From contig RXOD01005469.1 in the NCBI GenBank assembly GCA_005223375.1, forward strand, positions 1 to 13,912: a stretch of 13,912 nucleotides of DNA. Direction: 5' to 3'. Both the position numbers and the translations under genes were made by a program. Numbering within the stretch: position 1 is the stretch's first letter; each line of letters opens with the position of its first letter. Below, one piece after another: positions 8,535 to 13,912 of the stretch. Origin of the DNA: Amoebophrya sp. AT5.2. Its lineage: Eukaryota > Sar > Dinophyceae > Syndiniales > Amoebophryaceae. The notes beneath the pieces were generated by a model that was given only the letters and a program-made list of their open reading frames with translations, did not search any database and was not told where the DNA came from.

Positions 8535-8624
8535 CACGAGGGCAGCTACTTGTACTTTGATACTAGGGCGGCCGCCTTGAAGATTCAACTTGAATTCCCG
8601 AAAGGCAAGGAGTTACTGGCCGGA
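8535..8624 (-). other. Probable last leader segment of copy B
   Basis: On the minus strand, an acceptor-like ATCGCAG ends at 8625 and is followed by 90 bases to the B start. An in-frame TAA near 8612 precludes a longer N-terminus without splicing. The last codons before ATG (CTCGTG) resemble those before the A start (TTGGTG), so the immediate leader is partly conserved between paralogues. Confidence 0.4.
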
Positions 8625-8661
8625 CTGCGATGGGTGACGGTGTCCTCGTCTTGTGGATGAT

Positions 8662-8698
8662 CTCACCCTTCCAGGGGACGTGTCCGCTCACCCTTCCA
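8662..8698 (-). repeat. Pair of TGGAAGGGTGAG motifs, 25-base period
   Basis: On the minus strand TGGAAGGGTGAG occurs at 8698-8687 and again at 8673-8662. The core resembles a 5' splice site (AAGG|GTGAG). A related pair occurs 690 bases upstream. The motif's presence is certain; use as splice donors or as protein-binding sites is not shown. Confidence 0.6.
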
Positions 8699-8786
8699 CC
8701 GCGAAGAACCTCTTTTGTGGGGAAAGAAGCATATCCGCAGCGTGGTGAAATATGAATAGCAATTGCGAAAATGTATAGTTACTTAC

Positions 8787-8884
8787 GTACGTCTGAATAT
8801 TGATTTGGATGAAATAAATTTGGGGGAGATAGCGATCGAAAAGAAACCTGTGGGGTTGGTCCGTCGTCCCTACCACCACGAGTT
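8787..8884 (-). other. Candidate non-coding leader exon of copy B (98 bp)
   Basis: A strong acceptor-like sequence (TCTCATCAATTTCAG, ending at 8885) and a near-consensus donor (GTAC|GTAAGTAAC, intron starting at 8786) bracket 98 bases. The segment carries no domain, and an open frame of 63 codons through it (8879-8688) has no ATG at its start and no recognisable content. Interpreted as a 5' untranslated exon joined to the B leader near 8625; low confidence. Confidence 0.3.
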
Positions 8885-9353
8885 CTGAAATTGATGAGAA
8901 AAAGCAACAGATGAATCGGATGAATCAATTGCATTTAACCAAAAAGCGTTCAACGAGAGAGTGGCTTGACGAATCTTATGGCCACCGACGACAGTCACGG
9001 CACCGATTGTCAGATGAAACTAGCACAACCGCGGGAACGGAGGGAGGGTTGCAGCAAAACGAAAGCTGAAGTCATATATACCGAACGAAGGAATCTGAGC
9101 GTGAGTGGTCACTCAGTGATCCACACGCGGCAAACCGACGAAAATTTACTATCAACTGCGCACCACAACAAAGCTTCTTGACCACGATAGCGATTGATTC
9201 GCATTTTTTTAGGCATTTCTACTTGTTCTTTGACAAAAGTACTTATACGGAAAACCTAAACCACAGCACCAGCACGTGACACGTACTAAACCGAGCGACG
9301 TCCGGATCCGAGAGCTGGCCATAGCAAGACTATGCACAGCCGGGGCGAGGATA
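8885..9353. other. Spacer between copies C and B; no gene seen
   Basis: No coding region is supported. An ATATATA run at 9074-9080 could be a TATA-like element for B, about 545 bases upstream of its start, but such runs are frequent by chance. The stretch 9099-9128 has nested short inverted repeats (GCGTG..CACGC around GAGTGGTCACTC). These may only reflect chance symmetry. Confidence 0.45.
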
Positions 9354-9391
9354 CTCACCTTCCGGGGGTGGGGCAAAGATACTTACCTTCC
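9354..9391 (-). repeat. Pair of GGAAGGTRAGTATC motifs, 28-base period, resembling 5' splice sites
   Basis: On the minus strand GGAAGGTAAGTATC starts at 9391 and GGAAGGTGAGTATC at 9363, each followed by a C-rich run. Both are excellent matches to an AAG|GTRAGT donor. They lie 133-170 bases downstream of the C stop codon and about 820-860 bases upstream of the B start. They may be alternative donors of a first leader exon of B, or lie in the 3' untranslated region of C. Confidence 0.55.
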
Positions 9392-9523
9392 ACTTCGACC
9401 TGCGCAACTTGAGTTTCGAGATTGCAAGTCTTGACTTTCTTGAGAAAGTGGCAGCATCATGTTGATGTTTGAGTTTGACTCTGAGTCTGGTGAATGGGTG
9501 CAGTATACAAGGTTTTGTCTCCT

Positions 9524-12500
9524 CTACTCGAAGTATTCTCCGGTAAGCATGTCTACCACGACCAAGGAGTTTAAAAAGGCTATGTAGTCTACGTGTCTCG
9601 TTCCCGGCTCCACGCTATGTTCTGATATCATCTCAATCTGTTCCACCGTCAGCGGCGGGTGGTGCACCGACAGCGCCCTGTTCAGGGCCTTCAAGCACTT
9701 TACAAAGTCCTTCTTCCGTATCCTCTTTCCCGTGCCACCTTTGTCGAAAAACTGAAACACTTGGAGCAGCGCTTGCTTGTTCGAGTAAAGGACCGAACAA
9801 ATCTGTTCGTGCAAGGCCTGGTGGAGGTCCTCACCCGCGTCTGGGTTCCCCCCCGTTGGCGCGCGTCCGCTCCCCTGACTCTCTGTCCTACCGGTTGCCG
9901 CGCAGGCTCCGAGACCGCCGCCCACGTTTGCGGGCGAGAAGCAGTAGAGGAACTCGAAGTAGTTGATTTGACCGTCGTGAGACAAGTCCACCATCTCGTA
10001 AATCTGCTCCAGGAGTTTTTCGTACGCCCTGTCGGCCGGCGTCCTCGATCTCTCCGCGGCGCTCGCTCTACCGTTATCGTTTTCGTCAAACAAATCCTCA
10101 TCGACTTCGTCCTCCAACATGGTCTCGCGCGTGTTGCTGTGCCGGCTCCCACTGCTCCGCCCTCCGTTGGTTATTCGATTCAGGATGCTCCCCGCGGTCT
10201 GCGTGACAAATGACACTGCACCAGCGGCCTTCCCGCCTCCAGCACTGATCCGCTCTCCTTCTTCGAGCCCGTCTCCCGCCGTCTCAGACCGAGATCCGCC
10301 CAAGAAGTGTTCTTTCAAGTATTCCTTGTGCGGGCGCAGCAGTTTTCGCACCGTCACAATGAATTCCGCCTTTGACAAGCACCCCGAGCGGTCCGTGTCC
10401 GCTTCCCGAAACAGGTCAAAGGTCGTCTTATGCGACTGCCGCAGCTCCCTTCCGATCAAGCGGAGCGCCGCCGCTGCGGAGCTGTTGCCAAACTTCACAC
10501 TCATGGCCCGGAGCGTGCGCTGCTCCATCTCGCTCGGCATCGATCCGATCGGAATTCCGCCTTCCTGGGAGCTCGTGGTCTGGTTTATCGCGTGAAACCG
10601 CTGCACGTTGAACCCAGTGTAGCTCATCTCCAGTTGCTCCAGAAACTCCGTCAATAGCATGCCCCGCGGCTTCTTCGCTTTGTCATCTTTTTTGCCATGT
10701 GTCTGGCCTTGGTCGGCACTCTTCGCGGTATCCTTCGAGTTCGAGGCCGCCCCCCAGGTGCCCAGGCCAGCAGTAGGGTCCTTCGAGCGGTTGGCAGACG
10801 GCGTACCTTTGGTGGCAGCTTTCCTCGCGAATGCGGGGGATGTACTTGTGGGCGTTGCTGCTCTGGCCGAATCCTTTGTTTTCGCTCGAACGCGATTGCT
10901 CTTCGCCGAGCCCGGGGTTTGCTGCGATAATTTCAGCGCATTGTTCCCAGCAGCGGGGAATTCGTCTCCCGAGGCCCCCACGCTCTCGGCATTGGAGTCG
11001 CCGGACCCACCAGACATATCGGGACCATCACCCGCGCGCCTCCCTGTTGTCGCGTCAGCTTTATCTTCACCTTTTTCAGGCTCCCCAGTGATCCTACTGG
11101 CAGCTGCATCACCGGTAGGACCACTACCTCCACGCGGTGCGCAATTACTCAGCAGCACACGCATTACGGCGTGGGCCTGCTGGTCCGAGAGCAGTGGTTT
11201 TCCGTTCGGGCTGGCGCACTGCAGCACCTTCTGCAGCACGGGGAACGTCACCACCATTTCGTCTTGACTGCTCATCCCGCCGAAGCGGCTCGCGATACCA
11301 CCGGAGGCGTTGTTGCCTGAAAACGCCGCAACCAGCTTCTGCCAGGAGATCTCGGACAGCAGCAGCTGCTCGAAGATCTTCCCGAGGATGGTCTCCATCC
11401 ACAGCGCGTTGCCGAAGTATTCAATCCCCCCCGGGCCGCCCAGTTGGCCGCCGAACACGGATGCGGCGCGCCCGGTGGCCGCGGGTCCGCTCATCGCCGT
11501 GACGCGGCCGCTCATCCGCACGCTGCCCCCTGCAGCTCCCAACACCGCGGTTTGGCGGGTGTTGCGGCCCGGTCCCATCGGCGGCGTGCGGTACGAACTG
11601 CGCCCCTGCTGGATGGCGACAGTGGTCGTAGTTCGAGAAGTATTGGAAGCGTTATCCGCGGCGGCTGCAAAACCAATGTTCGTCCTCATGCGCTCAAACT
11701 TGTTTTTGCGCAGCGCGCGAAGACCCTCAGCCGTCGACGTTCCACTCGCGCCATCGTCGCTGCGCGGCGTGCTTACCGGGCTCGGTGGCTTCGCGTCGAG
11801 GCTCACCGACATGGGTCGCACCGACGTGCGCGGGGGCTGCATTATCGACGCGCCCCTACCCGTCGTAGCGGAAACCCCGCCCACAACAGAGCCAACGCTC
11901 GCGCGGAGCGGGCTGACGAGCCGCTCGGGCACGTCGCGCATCATGACCCGGAAGCGGCTCAGGATCAGCGGGTAGTCCACCAGGCCGGTGTTCGGGTCTT
12001 CCACGTTGAACACCTTTTTCACCTCGGCCCACGGCAACCCCTCCACGACTTCATCCGTGCCCATCACCGCTGCCAGGCCGTTCCGCCAGTCTTCGAACGT
12101 GATCTGCCCATCGTGCACCTCGTAGTCGGCGTAGTGGCGCCACAAGAAGTGCTTCTCCTCCACGATCAACCGGGCCAGCCGCGACTTCGTCTCGAAAACC
12201 AGCCGGTCCAGCCGGGACGTCAGGTCCTGGAGGTTGAAATCACGCATCGAGTTCAGCTCAAGCTGGGCGGCAGTGATACGCCGCAGCGCCGACTGGTTCG
12301 AGAACAGCATGGAAGAGACGTCGTTGGTCGTGATGTCCACGTCCTTCAGCGCGTCGAAGGTAGGCGAAAAGTGGCGCGCGATTTCCAGCTCCGGAAGCGC
12401 TTTCGGGTTCGAGAAATCCTCCTCGTCGCTGTCGAGCGACTCGTCGTCGTTCAGATTGGCCGAGCCTTCCTGCGACGCTCCCCCTGTGTACAGACGCACT

Positions 12501-13912
12501 TGCTGGGGCGGACTGTCGTGCCCAAGCCCCGGCGGCGGGCCGTAGACGTCATCGTCGCCGATTTCGTCGACGTTCACTTCGCTCAGGGCCGAGAGCCTGT
12601 TAGTTTTGCTTCCAGTTCGTGGGGGTCCCGCTTCGCCCTCGCTCATCGGTACCAGCCTAGTGCCCGATGCAGGCTGCGCCCACATGGCGCCCATAGGCTG
12701 CATCCCTAATCCCGGAGGTGATAGGCTCCCCCATTGTGCGAGAGCTCCTGTTGCTGTTCCCGACGTCATACTAAGCTGGTTTGTTGTTCCAACATTCCCA
12801 ACATTCGGATTGAACACTGATGGCGCTGCGTAGTTCATGTTTCCGCCCAGCTGCATCTGGATCTGCGGCTGCGTCACCCCGAAAGGTGGCGCCATCCCGT
12901 TGTACTGCGACGCCAAAGAGGATCCCTGGCTTGGCCGTCCAGGGGCAGCCGACTTTGACCGCCGCTGCTGCTGCAGCTGACCAGGAGGAGCAAGTCCCGG
13001 CTGGTTCAACATCCTCGGCATGGGCGTCCGGTTCCGCCCTCTCCCAGCCGACCTTGACCGACCGCTCGTGCTGGCCCGGTACCGCTGCATCTGCTCGTGG
13101 AAGTTTTGCCGGAAGCAGTTCGGGTCAAAAACGCCGTGAAAGGTCGCGACCTTCTGCGACGCCCGCGCCACCCGCTCCTCCTCCGCCCCCCGCTGGCTCG
13201 GCGTGAAGATGAGCACCGCCCCCGTGTTTCCGTACCACCCGCAGTAGTTACTCGCGGAGAACACGGTGAGCAGCTTTTGTTCGTGGTGGAAGAACACGCC
13301 GTCCTTGTTTTTTGGGGGTTGGTGCGAGCGCACGATCATCGCGAACCGGTTCTCCGCGCAGAACTTCGCCGTGACGTCCGGGCCGAAGTTGATCATGGAC
13401 GGCCCGCGCGAGGATTTCACGATGCCCGGCTGGTCGGTGGGATCCGCCCAGAGTGCGTCGATAAAGGCAGTGTCCGCAGAAGTGCTCACCCTGTCGGGCA
13501 TGGTAATGCCCCGCCCCTCCACGGACTCGAGCAGCTCGAAATTGCCCTCCTGCACGCGCGAGAGGCCGCCGTGCACGATGAAGATGCGGTTCTCCAGCAC
13601 CGTCGCGAGGGGCAAGTGGGTGTACGTGTTCAGCAGCTCGTTGAAAATCAGCTCGCCGAGCTCGTCCCCATACTTCTGCATCACCTCCTTGTAGAACCCG
13701 CCGCACCGCGCGTCCAGGTTCATGTTCAGGTCCTCGTGGTTGCCGCGGTTCACGTCCACCGCGTCGGGGTACAACAGCATGAAGCCGTACACCAGCACGA
13801 AGATCTCGCTCGCGTAGAACCCCCGGTCCGCGATGTCCCCGTTGAACAGGTACGCGTTGCTCGGGGACGGCAGCCCGTTCTTGTAGAAAATCCACAGCAC
13901 GTCCTCGAGTTG
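9524..13912 (-). CDS. Copy C: long PPEF/RdgC-like PPP phosphatase with extended linkers, N-terminus beyond window
   Basis: One open frame of 1462 codons plus TAG (9526-9524) runs to the window edge, entering at the Q of GDTHGQ. The start codon and the GDTHG motif are therefore outside. Catalytic motifs in window order: GDIADRG (about 13838), RGNHED (about 13745), HGGLSR (about 13570), RSHQ (about 13325) and [13 protein letters not shown] (about 13245). An insert of about 270 residues follows (13205-12385): basic RSRSAGRGR, Gln/Asn/Met-rich stretches, repeated PPGL-type motifs and an acidic DDESLDSDEED run. Then RHFSPTF (about 12370), an EF-like pair (VHDGQITFEDW and NTGLVDYPLIL, 12130-11950), a Ser/Thr/Arg linker, WMETIL..IFEQLLL (about 11400), a second Lys/Ser/Thr linker (about 11140-10680), YTGFNVQR (about 10615), and a canonical EF loop DTDRSGCLSKAE (about 10395-10360). 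Last come a second canonical loop DLSHDGQINYFE (9988-9953) and a degenerate C-terminal pair (about 9740-9560). Whether it encodes an active, calcium-controlled enzyme is inferred from family knowledge. None of B's three introns is present. Confidence 0.88.
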   Translation of the reverse strand, partial: QLEDVLWIFYKNGLPSPSNAYLFNGDIADRGFYASEIFVLVYGFMLLYPDAVDVNRGNHEDLNMNLDARCGGFYKEVMQKYGDELGELIFNELLNTYTHLPLATVLENRIFIVHGGLSRVQEGNFELLESVEGRGITMPDRVSTSADTAFIDALWADPTDQPGIVKSSRGPSMINFGPDVTAKFCAENRFAMIVRSHQPPKNKDGVFFHHEQKLLTVFSASNYCGWYGNTGAVLIFTPSQRGAEEERVARASQKVATFHGVFDPNCFRQNFHEQMQRYRASTSGRSRSAGRGRNRTPMPRMLNQPGLAPPGQLQQQRRSKSAAPGRPSQGSSLASQYNGMAPPFGVTQPQIQMQLGGNMNYAAPSVFNPNVGNVGTTNQLSMTSGTATGALAQWGSLSPPGLGMQPMGAMWAQPASGTRLVPMSEGEAGPPRTGSKTNRLSALSEVNVDEIGDDDVYGPPPGLGHDSPPQQVRLYTGGASQEGSANLNDDESLDSDEEDFSNPKALPELEIARHFSPTFDALKDVDITTNDVSSMLFSNQSALRRITAAQLELNSMRDFNLQDLTSRLDRLVFETKSRLARLIVEEKHFLWRHYADYEVHDGQITFEDWRNGLAAVMGTDEVVEGLPWAEVKKVFNVEDPNTGLVDYPLILSRFRVMMRDVPERLVSPLRASVGSVVGGVSATTGRGASIMQPPRTSVRPMSVSLDAKPPSPVSTPRSDDGASGTSTAEGLRALRKNKFERMRTNIGFAAAADNASNTSRTTTTVAIQQGRSSYRTPPMGPGRNTRQTAVLGAAGGSVRMSGRVTAMSGPAATGRAASVFGGQLGGPGGIEYFGNALWMETILGKIFEQLLLSEISWQKLVAAFSGNNASGGIASRFGGMSSQDEMVVTFPVLQKVLQCASPNGKPLLSDQQAHAVMRVLLSNCAPRGGSGPTGDAAASRITGEPEKGEDKADATTGRRAGDGPDMSGGSGDSNAESVGASGDEFPAAGNNALKLSQQTPGSAKSNRVRAKTKDSARAATPTSTSPAFARKAATKGTPSANRSKDPTAGLGTWGAASNSKDTAKSADQGQTHGKKDDKAKKPRGMLLTEFLEQLEMSYTGFNVQRFHAINQTTSSQEGGIPIGSMPSEMEQRTLRAMSVKFGNSSAAAALRLIGRELRQSHKTTFDLFREADTDRSGCLSKAEFIVTVRKLLRPHKEYLKEHFLGGSRSETAGDGLEEGERISAGGGKAAGAVSFVTQTAGSILNRITNGGRSSGSRHSNTRETMLEDEVDEDLFDENDNGRASAAERSRTPADRAYEKLLEQIYEMVDLSHDGQINYFEFLYCFSPANVGGGLGACAATGRTESQGSGRAPTGGNPDAGEDLHQALHEQICSVLYSNKQALLQVFQFFDKGGTGKRIRKKDFVKCLKALNRALSVHHPPLTVEQIEMISEHSVEPGTRHVDYIAFLNSLVVVDMLTGEYFE

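Noticed and set aside
8688..8879. 63-codon minus-strand open frame upstream of B
   Set aside because: Starts with a non-ATG codon, crosses a likely splice donor at 8786 and has no recognisable content; better read as leader and intron.
3149..9523. Relic of a dinoflagellate spliced leader in front of A or B
   Set aside because: Looked for the TTTTGGCTCAAG-type end of the leader on the minus strand and found no convincing match.
11444..12709. Plus-strand open frame of 421 codons opposite copy C
   Set aside because: Antisense shadow with Arg/His-rich low-information protein; the minus strand has clear conserved blocks here.
1..13912. Mobile element or CRISPR array
   Set aside because: No transposase, reverse transcriptase, long terminal repeat or regularly spaced repeat was seen; the only tandem repeats are short local ones.
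1..13912. Pseudogene interpretation for copies A or C
   Set aside because: Very long frames without stops, and all visible catalytic residues are kept.

Overview
The window looks like nuclear DNA of a unicellular eukaryote. It carries long GC-rich protein-coding genes, short introns with GT and AG ends, AT-richer spacers, and no bacterial operon or ribosome-binding-site logic. Three large related genes lie head to tail on the minus strand. One-strand tandem paralogue arrays are common in dinoflagellates and other alveolates, but no spliced-leader relic was seen and all three introns are canonical, so placement beyond 'protist, possibly alveolate' is a guess.

All three genes encode PPP-family Ser/Thr phosphatases that resemble the PPEF/RdgC type: a catalytic domain followed by EF-hand calcium-binding modules. 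Read in the direction of transcription (high to low coordinates), they are: copy C (13912 to 9524, start outside the window, no intron in the visible part); copy B (8534 to 4696, complete, four exons, about 1109 residues); and copy A (3148 to 1, intronless as far as seen, 1049 residues visible, 3' end outside the window). Catalytic metal-ligand motifs are intact in every part that can be seen (GDTHG, GDIADRG, RGNHED, HGGLSR, RSH).

Downstream of the phosphatase domain the copies share an unusually long chain of EF-hand-like pairs, separated by linkers that are short in B and very long in C. Two loops near the C-terminus (in B and C) are canonical or near canonical; the others are degenerate. 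This suggests calcium-controlled phosphatases with an elongated sensor tail. C also carries a low-complexity insert of about 270 residues just after its catalytic core.

The two spacers are non-coding as far as can be judged. The B-A spacer (3149-4695) holds a 57-bp tandem duplication close to the start of A and a long AT-rich stretch. The C-B spacer (8535-9523) holds strong splice-site-like sequences, including a possible non-coding leader exon and two pairs of repeated 5' splice-site-like motifs, suggesting that B has a spliced 5' leader.

The most interesting points are the multi-EF-hand architecture, the presence of introns in B alone, and an 89-bp block that is almost identical in DNA among otherwise diverged copies. 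No RNA gene, CRISPR array or intact mobile element was recognised.
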